Positions 48,360 through 60,907 of a DNA stretch of 64,000 nucleotides are shown here, one piece after another. Position 1 is the first letter of the stretch. Every line of letters starts with the position of its first letter. The notes beneath the pieces were generated by a model, which had not been told where the DNA came from, did not search any database, and was given only the letters and a program-made list of their open reading frames with translations. The position numbers were made by a program, and so were the translations under genes. Source of the DNA: Zoroaster sp. YZ-2022 (Eukaryota; Echinodermata; Asteroidea; Forcipulatida; Zoroasteridae); NCBI GenBank assembly GCA_029582265.1, contig CM055830.1, positions 29,739,172-29,803,171 on the forward strand. Reading direction: 5' to 3'.

Positions 48360-49340
48360 CTTTTGTGCAACAAACTGTAATCTTTAAACTTATCTGTCAC
48401 TGCCCACTTCAGACCTAGTAATTCCAATTTCCATGAACTATACTTCTCCATCTTTTCTCATTGTCTCAAAGGGAACGACTAGCATATGCAATTACACGTT
48501 CACTACCGTCTTGGATTTGGGATAAAACAGCACCAAGCCCAGACAGGCTTCCGTCTATTGTACATCAAGAGTGAATGGTCTAGAAAAATCTGCAAAAGCT
48601 AAAACAGGAGTAGTGGAAAAGTTTGATTTCAAGGACTCAAAGACTTCCTGACACTCATGTGACCATCTATAACGAAAGAACTTAGGGTCATGACCTTGAC
48701 AAACTCCTACTAAGGCATCTTCAGTTGAAATACCTTTCTCTGATAAAATGTCATGTGCCATCAGCATCAAACTTATGGACACAATATAAGTGTCCATTAT
48801 TATTATTATAAAACATGACCATGATCTCTGTGAATCTCTTTGTGAAATAAATGGCATTTCGACGACTTGAGCTTCAATCCATGTCATGCTTTCTAGAATA
48901 GATACAGATGTCATCTAAATACACAAACAACAGCTGATAGGTCATATCACCAACACACCATTGCATTAAACGTTGGAATGTGGCTGGGGCTCCACAGAGA
49001 CCAAAAGGCATTTGTACATATACATGTACAATCCCATGGGAGTGAGTGATAGAGGCTGTTTTCTCCCGATCTTCTTCTCGCACTGACTTGGTGATACCCA
49101 CTCACCAAATCAAGTGATGTAAACAACTTAGCACCAACTGCAGCATCCAGAAATGAAATGAAAGGCGTCTTTTTTGTGTTTTCAAATTAAGACGATAATC
49201 TACGCATATTCTAAAGCAACCATCCTTTTTCTTGGCAAGTGCAATAGGTGCATTTGACTTGACCAAGGCCGTCGTAGTGTGTGCTTTTACAAAAGTACCA
49301 TATTTTATGGTATTTATATCGCCAAATTGAGTCAACAAAG
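48360..49340 (-). pseudogene. Ty3/gypsy-like RT and RNase H fragment, right arm
   Basis: Counterpart of 13381-14372. Here the frame from MPFGLCGAPATFQRLMQ through LLFVYLDDICIYSRK is open (49101-48874), so the palm motif is intact. The preceding CVDYRLN block is in another frame (49338-49102). RNase H is at 48700-48480. Still broken overall. Confidence 0.85.
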
Positions 49341-49964
49341 AAAGTTCCTTGGTGTTGACTTTCCCTCTGTGAGCACACTCTTATCCCTTCCTCGTTTCTA
49401 CATATAAAAAAAACACCCTTTTACCACGTCTACCTTACCATGTCTACCCCAATGTGTTTCTTTGCACAATTACCCATTTTTTCCCCTTTCCCACACCCTT
49501 CTGTGCAGACTTATTGCAGTAATTTTTTATGATATCATTTTGTATGGTGATATTGTTTTAAACTTTGGTACCTTCCACAGGAGCCAAAGTGAGCACTCCA
49601 AAACTTATTTTAATATAACTTTGTTACATTACTCAATTCTGCTAATTCTTTGACACAGTATTCTTTATGGATATGTGTAAGACGTAAAACGGATGTGTCT
49701 TTTTCTTAAAGAATTTTTACTTCTCATGCATTTTTATGAAAAAGAATTGAACATGTAAGGGAACATCACCCTCTTTCAAATAGTCATTCCAGAGTTCTCC
49801 ACTCTCTCACTACCTCAGTTTTTGGTCAAGCATGGCGAACTCTCAATTAAGTGTGTGCATGTCTTTACCAGAGGAAAAATCCCCTAACTTGACTTTACAA
49901 AATACTACTTTCCCAAATACAAAAGACCTACATTATTGCAAATTAAACATGTTATGACAAGGTA
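49341..49964. other. Mirror of 12768-13380
   Basis: No gene recognised. A 63-codon plus-strand frame is not conserved as a protein. Confidence 0.4.
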
Positions 49965-51690
49965 AAACTTGAAGCTTTGCATGGTGAGGAGGATAAGTAA
50001 GACTAATTGCGGTGACACCATGTGAAATTCTCAATTGATGAGTAGTAATTAGTTCTGAAAAGAACTGGGGGTATAACTCGACGTTTCGATCAGTGTGCTC
50101 TGATCTTCCTCAGGAGAATGCCGGAGTCTGGGAAATGCTGCTGCTTAAGTAGGTTGCTGGAGGATTATGCGATGACAGGATGCTGGAGGATTAGTTCGTT
50201 GAGACTAGGATCCTAGGAGTTGGGGGAAGGAGTGCTCACATGAACCGAATCAGTTGTTGACAAGCACGGGGAAGGAGGGTGGTTAACTTAGGAGATCCCT
50301 CAGTCTGGGGTGGGTTATGGACTTTGGATATAGAAGATCCTTCAGTCTGAGGTGGGTTGTGGACTTTGGATATAGAAGATCCTTCAGTCTGGTGGGTTGT
50401 GGACTTTGGATATAGAAGATCCTTCAGTCTGGGGTGGGTTGTGGACTTTGGATATAGAAGATCCATCAGTCTGGGGTGGGTTGTGGACTTTGGATATAGA
50501 AGATCCCTCAGTCTGGGGTGGGTTGTGGACTTTGGATATAGAAGATCCCTCAGTCTGGGGTGGGTTGTGGACTTTGGATATAGAAGATCCCTCAGTCTGG
50601 GGTGGGTTGTGGACTTTGGATATAGAAGATCCCTCAGTCTGGGGTGGGTTTTGGACTTTGGATATAGAAGATCCCTCAGTCTGGGGTGGGTCGTGGACTT
50701 TGGATATAGAAGATCCTTCAATCCGTAGTAGTGGTCGCCAAATATCGCTGATGTTACGACAAGGACAAGATAATGTATATCTGAAGAGTTTTACCTATGC
50801 TACTGCAGCTACGTATGTACATTGTATGTCAAAAAACAATTCTCAAAAAATGTTCCATCATAACATTTTGCCCTTAAAAATACCCATACAACAAAAAATC
50901 TTCTTGTGCAAGTTATGAAAAGAAAATATAAATCACTTCAATCTTGATTAAATCTTAAAAATTATATTATTTACCCTAGCTCTTAACAGTGGCAAAGAAA
51001 AAGGCATGCATCTTTGAATGTATATCCCTCAGTGCAAGGTACAAAATTGGGGTTTGGCTGCCATCGCAGCGAGCAGTTTCTAGGCCAACCAATAACCAAT
51101 GACAACATGTTTTTTGTTTTTTTTAATTTGGTATATTAGCATAATGAGCTCACACCTTGAATTTTGGCAGAAGTACAGAAGGATCAAGGCATGACGACGA
51201 ATGGTCACTGTACATACATGTATGTACATATTTACATGTACATGCATATTATGGATCCGTGCACACATGTTCACTGTGTGCATGTGCGCTGGAGTTAGGA
51301 TAGCTATACAAAGAAAAAGAGTATAAGCAGGGCCAAATTATACGACTAAACCATTCCGAGGCACCTTGGTCAAGGCTCTAGGTGCAGAGAAAGGACTATG
51401 GCTCTCAGTCACCATGATCAATCAAACTCTTGATGTGTTGTTTAACCTGCTCGTACTGATTTGGTACGATTCTGCGGAATATTTGAGCTACAGGTTCAGA
51501 ATCCTGTACAATGATGCATTGTTCTACAGTATTTGTGTACTCCTGAGGACAATCAGAGCATAGTGATCAAACGTTGAGTTGTAACCTCTAGTTCTTTTCA
51601 GAACTAATTACTACTCAATAGAGAATTTCACGTGTCACCGCAAATAGTCTTACTTATCCTCTTCACCATACAAAGCTACAAGTCTTACCT
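49965..51690. mobile_element. Inverted-repeat element carrying the 42-bp minisatellite, right arm
   Basis: Counterpart of 10791-12767. Inverted ends lie at about 49965-50125 and 51538-51690, with the CCTGAGGA / AAACGT / TTTTCAGAACTAA landmarks. The interior includes the minisatellite at 50283-50735. Confidence 0.6.
50283..50735. repeat. 42-bp minisatellite, about 10-11 copies, right arm
   Basis: Same unit as 11745-12427 in reverse complement, with fewer copies and one unit shortened near 50388. Confidence 0.95.
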
Positions 51691-52345
51691 AAATAGGACC
51701 CCTTGATGAGGCTATTATAATTTACCCCCAACTCAACAAAAAAAAAAAAAATTATTATTTGTTTTACCTTATAACGTTTCTTAGTACAACCCTGTTTCTC
51801 CAAGATGCTATTTGTTTTAAAGCCTTTTCGACCCTACTTGAAAGAGGAATGACCCCTGGTCCATAAGGGTGCAGTGGTCTGGGTTGATGTGGTCAACATT
51901 CCTCAGTGCTGTACCAAACATAGATCCTAGCTGCTGTCCATTCTATCCCTCTCCTTTTCAGGTAGGAAAAGTTATTTTATTCATGGAAGGTTTAGTAACA
52001 CAGAAGTAGAAAATCTGTATAGATTATTTTGGTATGATTTTTTAGTTACTTTGATTTAGGGAATATTTTATTTTGTTAAATTTATACTTGAGAAAAGTTT
52101 GGGATATTAACTATTTTATTCCTCTTTATGAAACAATAGTGACACTGGTCCAAAATTGGCTATATTCTGGATCAGAGTGAGATTTTTATTCTTTAAATTT
52201 CCCTTTAACTCAGGGATATTGCAAATAAGTAACTAAAGTTCCTGAGAGTTCAGACTTTAAAGGTTATATTTTCTTAGCTTAATGTATTTTGAAGAGAAAA
52301 GTTGACTGTAGATTTAATTTCTCATGTGTGCCATTTTCACATGTA
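51328..52345 (+). repeat. Arm segment repeated directly at 63021-64000
   Basis: Near-identical to the window's last kilobase. A 65-codon frame (51366-51563) recurs at 63058-63255 with one replacement, but the left-arm copy has a two-base indel, so coding is not supported. 52346-52698 mirrors 7498-7855 without features. Confidence 0.85.
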
Positions 52346-52706
52346 TTATAGTCATAGGACACCACTGCCTGATGCTCTTAGAGACAAAGCCTCCTGTGTG
52401 GACATTCCTTTGATCTTATGGTAGAGTAGTTAACTCTAGGCCCTGGGGCCTTATCAGTGCATGTTGGTGACTAGGTTAGCCTTTGTTTATGTCACTTTTA
52501 ACTACTAGAAACTATCCCCTTGATTTTTAGTATTAGAGGCAAGTGCCAGGCTAGGAAGTCTTCTTTGGTTTTCAGGACAAGATTTTATCTTCTAGAATTT
52601 GTTTAGAATATTTCAATGGGCAGAGCTGGGCTGAACTTAAATTGATTTGTTTTGATGTTATGTTTAAATATAGATTAGGTAATGGAGGGCTGAAATTGCC
52701 CACAGT

Positions 52707-53326
52707 TAGGGCTGTGTCCGGTATCCGGGTACCCGACCGAAACTGCCATTACCTGGTTCCATTTTTCGGTTCCAATTACCCGTAAACGACTTTTTAAAAT
52801 TCGGACTTAACATTTGAGCAGAGCGAACAGAAATCTGTGACTCTTGAACAATGTATTGTTTACACTTTTACAGACAATTATCTTTAAATTCAAGAGATTA
52901 CGCTCCAATAAAGCCTTTGTAGTATTTTACTGACATTTGCCATACATTTTTCTCCAACTGCTTGTGATACATTGTATCGAATTGTTAAGACCGCAAAGGG
53001 CGTGGCAGCGGATGCTTCAAAGAACAACCGCACAGGACTGAATGTTTGCCTATTGTTTGCAGCTGATGGATTAGTGGGACAAGTGCATGCCGATCATGAT
53101 TGAGTAATTTATAGCTTGTTATGAGAATACCTGACGTAAACAGCTGTTCAATGTGTTGCATTACGCGAATGAAACATGCGGCAGACAGTGCAACATGAGG
53201 AAACATACACAGGCAGCAGGCGCAGGTTTGGGTAATGTGACAGCATGGACTACAGCCATGGCATGGCAGAAAAGATCGGGAAAAATGCTGAAACGACCTT
53301 TTCCCCCTCTAAGGGTGGCCAAGACT
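52707..53326. mobile_element. Truncated hAT-like element, right arm
   Basis: Counterpart of 6848-7497. It has the TAGGGCTGTG terminus and CCCACAGT flank (52699-52706). Its other half is missing: after GGTGGCCAAGAC the sequence switches to gypsy integrase at about 53326. Confidence 0.75.
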
Positions 53327-53590
53327 GCAGGTCTAGGAAGTTTAGCAACTGCATACTGCTCACAATTCCCAATCTACTTTTTAATGTCAGCATACATACT
53401 AGGCCAATAGCAGTGGGAATGAACTAAAGAAAGAGTTATTTCTATACCCTGATGACCAAACTGGTCATGTAGACTTGTGAGGATGGTTAGGCTTTAAAGA
53501 TGAAGGCAATATTTGAGTCAAGCTTCCCTACTTTGGATCTTTGACTTTCCTATGAAGTACATCATTCACCAAAGAGAAACGTTTAATTTG
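53327..53590 (-). pseudogene. Third-copy gypsy integrase fragment, part 1
   Basis: Matches 44680-44945 and 54405-54680, i.e. the integrase zinc-pair region and upstream sequence. It is duplicated within the third copy itself. Confidence 0.75.
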
Positions 53591-53655
53591 TCCCAACATA
53601 GTTTGTACCGTTCGAGATTCACCCTTTCACTGTCATCTAGACAATCAAACCTTCA

Positions 53656-53780
53656 TCCGCGATATATAGGTTGGTGAAATTCATACAGTGCTATACACAC
53701 GTCGGTGTAGGGCAAAATTAAATCAATTGTTTATCTCCCGACGCAAGAATTTCACCAACCTAATGTATATATATCGCGGA
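53656..53780. mobile_element. Short MITE with inverted ends
   Basis: The 125-base element has ends TCCGCGATATATAGGTTGGT continuing GAAATT, and its inverted complement ending ATATATCGCGGA, with a three-to-six-base difference inside the TA part. No target duplication is clear. Confidence 0.75.
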
Positions 53781-53820
53781 ACCCGCTGCTATATGGGATT
53801 CTAGCCGGCCAATTGTCATC

Positions 53821-53950
53821 GGGCAAGCTCAGTGGTCTAGAGGTTAAGACGTCTGCACTAGAAAGCAGGAGGTCGTGGGTTCGAATCCCGCCCAAGTCGC
53901 CTGTGTAGTTTTTCACAGACACTCAGAAAGCACTGGGCAAAATTAAATCA
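53821..53950 (+). mobile_element. tRNA-derived SINE-like sequence
   Basis: The tRNA-like head at 53821-53898 has an A-box-like GCTCAGTGG, an anticodon arm CTGCACTAGAAAGCAG and a B box GGTTCGAATCC (53878-53888). The acceptor ends do not pair and there is no long variable arm to match a Ser anticodon, so a working tRNA is unlikely. The phrase GGGCAAAATTAAATCA occurs both here (53936) and inside the adjacent MITE (53708), suggesting a shared history. Confidence 0.65.
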
Positions 53951-54740
53951 AAGGCTTTTTGCAATCTTCGTTGGTGTAAGAGAAACATTTTGATGAATGC
54001 GGTGTAGAATATATGCATAAGTCATCTCAAGAAACATCATAAGAAACCTAGACGAATAATGCTTTGCTGAATGTGTCCACAAAATTGTCCTAATAAATCT
54101 TTCACATTAAGCATTCCCTTGAGGGTGGTATGGTGTTGTGCAAGATTTATTGATGTTGTATGCTACAGAGATGAGAAATTAAATTAGACTCAAATTGTCT
54201 TCCTGATCTGAATGAATTATTACAGGTACACTATACTTTAAAAACCACTCTTTATCCAAAAGAGATGTTTTAGCAGTCTGATCCTTTGTTGGTATGGCAA
54301 TAGTGAACTTAGAAAACACATCAGTAGACTCTAAAAGCATACTGTCAATGGCTATGACATTCAAAGGATTATACTTGCAACCAAATGACAAAGAGGGTTT
54401 CTGACTGCAGGTCTAGGAAGTTTAGCAACTGCACACTGCTCACAATTCCCAATCTACTTTTTAATGTCAGCATACATGCTAGGCCAATAGCAGTGGGAAT
54501 GAACTAAAGATCGGGAGAGTTCTTTCTATACCCTGATGACCAAACTGGTCATGTAGACTTGTGAGGATGGTTAGGCTTTAAAGATGAAGGCAATACAATT
54601 TGAGTCAAGCTTCCAGACTTTGGATCTTTGACTTTCCTATGAAGTACACCATTCACCAAAGAAAAAACGTTTAATTTGTCCCAACATAGTTTGTACCGTT
54701 CGAAATTCACCCTTTCACTGTCGTCTAGACAATCAAACCT
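53951..54740 (-). pseudogene. Third-copy gypsy integrase fragment, part 2
   Basis: Matches 44203-44950. The frame 54391-54179 keeps NPLNVIAIDSMLLES (core Asp) and VPVIIHSDQED (second core Asp). Surrounding parts are broken. Confidence 0.8.
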
Positions 54741-54859
54741 TCAACATCACTTCGGAATCTTGGCTTTGTCTTTGACTCTACAATGACAATGAGCAATCAT
54801 ATGACAACTGTTTGCAGATCAGCCAATCATTATATCTGCAACATCAGCTGAATCCGAAA

Positions 54860-55046
54860 GTACATCGATGCTGACAACTGTCATGCTTCTATTAGAGCCC
54901 TCGTTACTTTCAAGATTAGATTATTGTAATTCAGTTCTCAATAGACTGAAACAATCTGATATTCATAGATTACAGAAACTCCAAAACAAAGCTTCCCATG
55001 TCAAATTCTCTTATCCAAAGCAGTTACACACTTCACCACTGATCAG
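54860..55046 (+). pseudogene. Third-copy LINE RT C-terminal fragment
   Basis: Best-preserved version of this fragment: LSRLDYCNSVLNRLKQ, then IHRLQKLQNKASH and FSYPKQLHTSPLIS. It is cut by the CR1 insertion and resumes at 61385. Confidence 0.8.
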
Positions 55047-55061
55047 CTTCACGACAGAATA

Positions 55062-56789
55062 ATGGCGTCGGACGGAGAGGCACGCATGTTAGGAGCTCCC
55101 AGTTTTCTCAAGAATATCAATCCATTTATAAGGGAATCTCTCGAAACAGTCACTGTTTGTCAATCATCAACAAACTTTATTAGTGTAGCAATAAGCAAAG
55201 TTTCTTCGGACGAGCTGTTATCGAGCAGATCGAGATTCGTTGTTTAAGGAAGCAGTCTAGAGAAGCATCTTAAAGCGTTGAGCGGCATAGAACAATGTAA
55301 CATTGACTATGATGGTAAGGACCCGTCCCTTGTGCCTAAAGCTAGAAGATCTTCTGAGGCCCTTGCTGATAACTTGAAAGAACTTTACCTGTATTTGACG
55401 GATCATTGGCCTACTTTTCCTAAGAGCACACTCAGCTCCTGTTGTTTTGCTACATGTAAGCCTATAATTGACAGTTGTACTTTACCCACTGGTTGCAAAG
55501 GACCAGATATTATGGTCAACACGGACAAAGTGCAGATTAGATCCTCTCCTTCGATCACCCTACAAAATATTTGGGATATTATTACTGAATTTAAATCTGA
55601 AGTGAAAAGTCTAAGGCAAGAGCTCAAAGACAATGCCCTGGGTGTAGGGACTGACAAATTATCCGAAAATCACAAATCAAAAAAATAAATGGCCGCCAAA
55701 ATCACTAACCTGGCAGTGGGATCTATAGGCGACACGGAACTTTGTAACATGGATAAAGAAACCATTGATGAAATCTTCAGCAAACACAATGCTACACAAG
55801 ACTCACAATCAATATCTTGTCATCCACCACTGTCTACTGATCTACACACTACATTGTCTACATCTTCACTCAAGTCAATCACAACCATCACTATGTCGAA
55901 CCGCTTTGATGCACTTCTAATAGATGATGATCCCATTATCTCCTTTGACGAGGACTCCATTGCTAATAGCAATAGATAGCTAGATGAATATCGTCTTGAA
56001 CAGACCAAGAAGTTTCAAGACAGCTTAGTGGCCCGACGTAGCAGCATAGACGTCATACTTCTTGGTGACTTGATGGTAAAGAGGATTCAGGGACAGAAAC
56101 TTAGTCGCATGAAATCTGTATCTGTTACTTCTCACCCTGGAGCTACAATTGAGGCTCAGTCAACATTAATCATAAACGGTGAAGTTAATCCCACTCCTAC
56201 TGAGCTCATTCTACATGTTGGCACAAATAATACCAGAGACAACCCTGAAACAATCTTGGCTAAACTGGTATCTCTCTGTGATATGGCGCAGAAGAAATTC
56301 AACATTAAGACAATCACCATTTCTTCAATCATTCACAGAGTTTCAAGGATATCTGCTGCTAACAAGCTCATCAGGCAGTCCTGTGAGTATCAACATTGGG
56401 GTTTCATAAACAATAACAATATTGGTCATCGATTCATTGCTTGTGACGGTGTCCACCTTAACCACTCCGGCACTGTTGTCTTTGCTAGGAATGTCATAAG
56501 GCATCTGCAGGGCATGCAGCCTGTCACAGTCAAAGCTGTGCTACCAGCAGATATGACTGCCATTGAAAAACAAAAGGAAACTGCTACCCATTCCGTCAAA
56601 CCCAAACTGAATACCATACGGCGGGACGAAAGGAGACTTGTTACTAAAAGGGAGGACAGAAATAATTTCAGACAGCACCCAAATTCATCTTGGGATTTTC
56701 ATCACCGAGGCTGGAAATCACGCATGAAACATCAGCCGACAATGTCTCAAGTACCAGTACGGTCAATTCGCTCCCCAACTCGATTCTAA
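55062..56789 (+). pseudogene. CR1 ORF1, SGNH/GDSL esterase-like domain
   Basis: A single frame of about 575 codons from the ATG at 55062, with three in-frame stops (55245, 55686, 55977) and no frameshift. The N-terminal half has no recognised fold but includes a helical, charged stretch near 55575-55640. The C-terminal third (56028-56520) is an SGNH hydrolase-like domain as known in CR1/L2 ORF1 proteins: block I ILLGDLMVKRI, a HVGTNN block and DGVHLNHSG with the usual Asp/His pair. The family's nucleophile Ser in GDS is Leu here (TTG, one base from TCG), so esterase activity would be lost. A basic tail follows. Confidence 0.85.
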
Positions 56790-56881
56790 GAACTACATTG
56801 CCAGAAGAGACACCATCGATTTATGTGAACAATCCAAATTAAAATTTACATTGTTATTACAGTGAATTGGATAATGGTAGT

Positions 56882-57887
56882 CTTCTTCTTCTTCTTCGGC
56901 TGTTCATCGATTTCGATGATGACAGTGTTTGAGAGGTTTATTTTTAACAGGCTCGCTTTTGGGCCGCAAGGCCAGCTTTGGATCGACAGTGTCATCCACA
57001 TCGATCACAGATACATGTATATCTTGACTGGTCTGGCATGCAATGTCTGCGTTCATGAGCCCTTTCATACTCTTTCTGCCTCCTTTCTTCAATAGCTGTG
57101 ACTGACTTCTTCACAATGCCGCACCATCTTTTTCGGTCCATGGCATCTCTTTCCCAGGTGTTGTCATTCATGGCAGTGTTCTTCATGTGTCGCTTGAGCA
57201 CATCTTTGAAGCGCAGCTTCTGACCACCTTGCTTCCTCTTTCCTTCGCATAGCTCACCATAAAAGACTGCTTTTGGCAGGCATTTGTCAGTCATTCTTCT
57301 AACGTGTCCAGCCCAACGCAGCTGAGAGGCTGTAATGATAGATTCTACACTGACTGTCTCAGCACGTTTGAGCACCTCTACATCTGGTATCTTCTCTTGC
57401 CACTTAATGTGCAATATTTGTCGCAGATGTCGGAGCCATGTCCTGGTCAGCTTTTTGATGTGTTCTCGGTACAGTGTCAATGTTTCAGTTGAGTAGAGCA
57501 GGGATGGTAGAACAGCACTATTGTACACTTTGATCTTAATTGCTATTTTTATGTCATGATGAGACCACAGTCGCTTCTGAAGAGCACCAAAGGCTTTCGT
57601 GGCTGATTGGATCCTCCTCTCAACTTCCAAGTCCGATGAGTTGGTGTTGTGGTCACGGCACTCCCTAAGTAAGTGAAAGACTCAGTGTTTTTCAAAGCTG
57701 TTCCATTGACCAATATGTCAGGTGGTTGTGCTCTGTTGGAATTACAGCGGGGAGGAGGAGGCTGGTATAGAAACTCAGATTTTGAGACATTTATTTTCAG
57801 CCCAAATAGAGTGGCAGCATATGAGAAATGGTCAGCAATTTCAGTAGCGACCAGGGCTGAGTCATCTGCGTACAGGAGCTCTCTGAC
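56882..57887 (-). mobile_element. Nested 5'-truncated LINE with 6-bp target duplication
   Basis: GGTAGT flanks it at 56876-56881 and 57888-57893. Removing the insert leaves the host frame continuous into the endonuclease. The element reads on the minus strand from RELLYADDSALVAT (YADD) through the thumb to TITLYREHIKKL-like, QLRWAGHVRRM and YGELCEGKRKQGG sequence, with a frameshift near 57640. It ends in ATCGATGAACAGCCGAAGAA and an AAG-repeat tail. The RT type is that of 7856-9020. Confidence 0.85.
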
Positions 57888-57899
57888 GGTAGTATCCCA

Positions 57900-58620
57900 C
57901 GTATAAAAACAAAGGGTATTAAATTCGCTCATCTTAATATTCATAGCCTCGTCGGTAAGATTGATGAATTTCATATTTTACTTAAGCATAGACCTTTTGA
58001 TGTTATTTGTCTGAACGAGACGTTGTGCGATTTCAGTATCTCAAATGTTGAAACCTGTATAGATGTTTTTGCATAGTAAGAAAAGACAGAACCAGACATG
58101 GTGGTGGTGTAGCTATTTATGTCTAATGATATTCATTTTACCAGACGACAAAATCTTGAATCTGAGGCATTAGAAAATGTATGGATTGAACTAAAGTATA
58201 ATAGGAAATCTCCCATTCTGGTTGGTGCTTTTTATAGTCCACCGAGTGTGAATAGTTTTTTCTTTGACAAATTTGACATGGTTTTAGCAACAGCCTCAAT
58301 TGAGAACAAAGAATGTGTTTTATTAGGTGATTTTAACTGTAATTTTACTGATGGCGTGTCAAATGCTAATACTGATAACCTGAAATTTTATACTAATACG
58401 TATTGGTTTTCCCAGATTATCAAATCCCCAACTAGAGTCAGCAGTCAAAGTCACATTGTCATTGATTTGATATTTGTAAATAATCCTGCTGTCTTTATTG
58501 ATAATGGTGTATTTTGTACCATTATTAGTGATCATTTTTTGACTTATTCAGTTCGTTGTTTTAATTGTAAACCATTCTCTCAACAAGGTCATAAATATAT
58601 GGAGTCTAGACCATTCAATA
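57900..58620 (+). pseudogene. CR1 ORF2 endonuclease domain
   Basis: An AP-type endonuclease: IKFAHLNIHSLVGKIDEF, the catalytic Glu in FDVICLNET, then CVLLGDFNCNF (Asp/Asn) and TIISDHFL (final Asp-His pair). Breaks occur near 58075-58118. It belongs to the same ORF2 as the RT that follows. Confidence 0.85.
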
Positions 58621-58628
58621 AACTGTAA

Positions 58629-60680
58629 GTGCAAGATGTTAATAATGATTTAATTAATGTACATTGGGATGCCATTGATGACATTGATGTCATTGAGTTG
58701 GCATGGCAAACCTGGTCTAATCTATTTATGGATATTGTGAATTTACATGTTCCACTCTGTAAAAAGAAAATTAGGCACAATGCTTGTCTGTGGATCACAG
58801 ATGATATTGTTAAACTGATGAAAGAGCGTGATCAGATCCCTAAAGTTGCCGTCAAATACAACTGTCCGAACTTATGGCATAGCTACAGGTGTTTACAAAA
58901 TAAAGTAACTCATAGGAAGCAGAAGCAAAAGTCTTACCACTACTGTGGTCTGATACGTGACAATGCGGGTAACAGCAGAAAAATCTCAAGTTACCTTAAA
59001 GAAGTTACCCCAAACCAAAGCCGTATCCTCCCTAATTCTGTTGAAGTCAATGGTTCGGATTGCCGTGAGACAGAACTTATTGCTGACACATTCAACGATT
59101 TCTTTGTGAATTGTGCTAAGAAAGTTAGAGAATTTGCCTGTCATTACATCTAACATGTACTCCGAGGAAGCTGATCATTCCTTAGAAAATAATTGTGTTT
59201 AATCTAATGCTCGTCTCACCTGCTTTTGTTGAGAAAACTATCACTAATACGAATGTCAACAAATCTACCAGAGATGATCATATCAGCTGCCGTTTATTAA
59301 AAATTGCTTTGCCTTAATAACCAAGGTTATTAATTTGTCATTAATACACTCCTTAAGTCTGGTGATACATCTGATGTAGGAAACTATTGTCCTATTTCTA
59401 TCTTACCTGTTGTAAGTAAGATTCTAGAACGGGCGGTTTGTGACCAGTTGTATGAGTGCCTTAATGAACAATAATTTATGCACTCCAACCAATCAGGATT
59501 TCATCCATTGCATTCTACAACAACTATTCTTGCCAAATTGGTCAATCAGTGAAGCAAGAATGTTGAGGGGGCGATCTAACCAGAGTAGCTTTCATAGACC
59601 TCCAGAAAGCTTTCGACACAATTAACCACGAGATCCTTCTTGTTAAACTGGGTTCACTAGGCTGTTCAACAAGTACTATGAAGTGGTTCGCTAGTTATTT
59701 GTCTGGTCGTACACAAAGAGTTTACTTGAACAAAACTTTTTCCACTCTCAGAGTGTTGTTAATGGTGTACCTCAGGGCTCCATTCTAGGTCCGCTTTTGT
59801 TTTCCATATATGTTAACACTATGCCTTCATCGATCAGTAATGGTATTGTTGACATGTATGCTGACAACACAACTCTCACAGTCAAAGGCAAGACAGCTAG
59901 TGAAGTTGAATGACAATTATCATTTGCTTTAACTCAAATATCTAGTTGGTTGAATAAAAATCGTCTTGTTCATAACTACGATAAAACCAATGTAATGATC
60001 ATAGGATCTACAGCAAAACTTATTGACATCACTGAATTCAAAGTAGAGGTAAATGGCATTTTACTTAAACGAGTTAATAAAACTAAATGTCTTGGAGTGA
60101 TCATTGATGATGAATTGAAATGGAATGATCAAATAGACAAAGTTGTGAGTACTGTACAAGCTAAGTTGGGTATGTTGCGGTGAGTGAAACAATATATTCA
60201 GTTGACTCCGTCAAAATGCTTTATGATGCGTTTATTTTACCCCATTTTGATTACTGTTCGCAAATCTGGTCAGAAAGGTTCCACATGCACACCGAAAAGT
60301 TGTGTAAACTTCAAAACTGTGCGGCCAGATTAGTTCTAAGTAAAGGTTATGATACAATCCATCAAGTACATTATTTAATACATTGGGTTGGATGCCTTTA
60401 CAAAAGCGATTCCTATACCTGCAATCAGTACTTATGTACAAATGTAACCATAATCTTGCCCCTTCTTACCTCACTGACGATATTATGAAAATCTTAGATA
60501 TGCATAATTACACCACTAGACAAGCAACTGATGATCTAGACTATTTATTCCAAAGTTCAAAACAGAGTGTTTAAAACATAGCCCGTTTGTTACTGGAATA
60601 ATTTAAGTAAAGCGACTAGATCAGTCCTCTCAGTTGCTTCTTATAAGTCTGCGCTCAAGGTTGAAATTTTAAGTAATTAG
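58629..60680 (+). pseudogene. CR1 ORF2 reverse transcriptase
   Basis: Linker sequence (58629-59153, including WITDDIVKLMKERDQ) leads into RT: GDTSDVGNYCPISILPVVSK, a KAFDTINHEILLVKLG block, VPQGSILGPLLFSIYVN, and a palm motif read as MYADNTTLT where YADD is expected (second Asp is Asn). The thumb then has NYDKTNVMIIGSTAKL, LGVIIDDELKWNDQI and FILPHFDYCSQIW. Multiple frameshifts and stops. Confidence 0.85.
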
Positions 60681-60907
60681 TTTTTGTTTATTAAGCAAAG
60701 ATATATAAATATTTATTGTATTTTTTATGGTTTACATGTACTGTGACCTTTACTAAGTGTATCAAGTAATGACCCATTTTTATATTTAGCTTGTTCATAC
60801 ACATGCCTTTTTTATTTTACTTTTACTTTTGACCACGTTGGTTTTATTTATAAATGAATATGTATATGTTTCTTTAACATATTTTTAGATGTATTTATCT
60901 ACATTTT

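Noticed and set aside
51366..51563. 65-codon frame repeated at 63058-63255 with one change
   Set aside because: The left-arm copy carries a two-base indel and no domain is recognisable; similarity follows from recent duplication.
53821..53898. Functional tRNA gene
   Set aside because: Acceptor ends do not pair and the variable arm does not fit the Ser anticodon; better explained as a SINE head.
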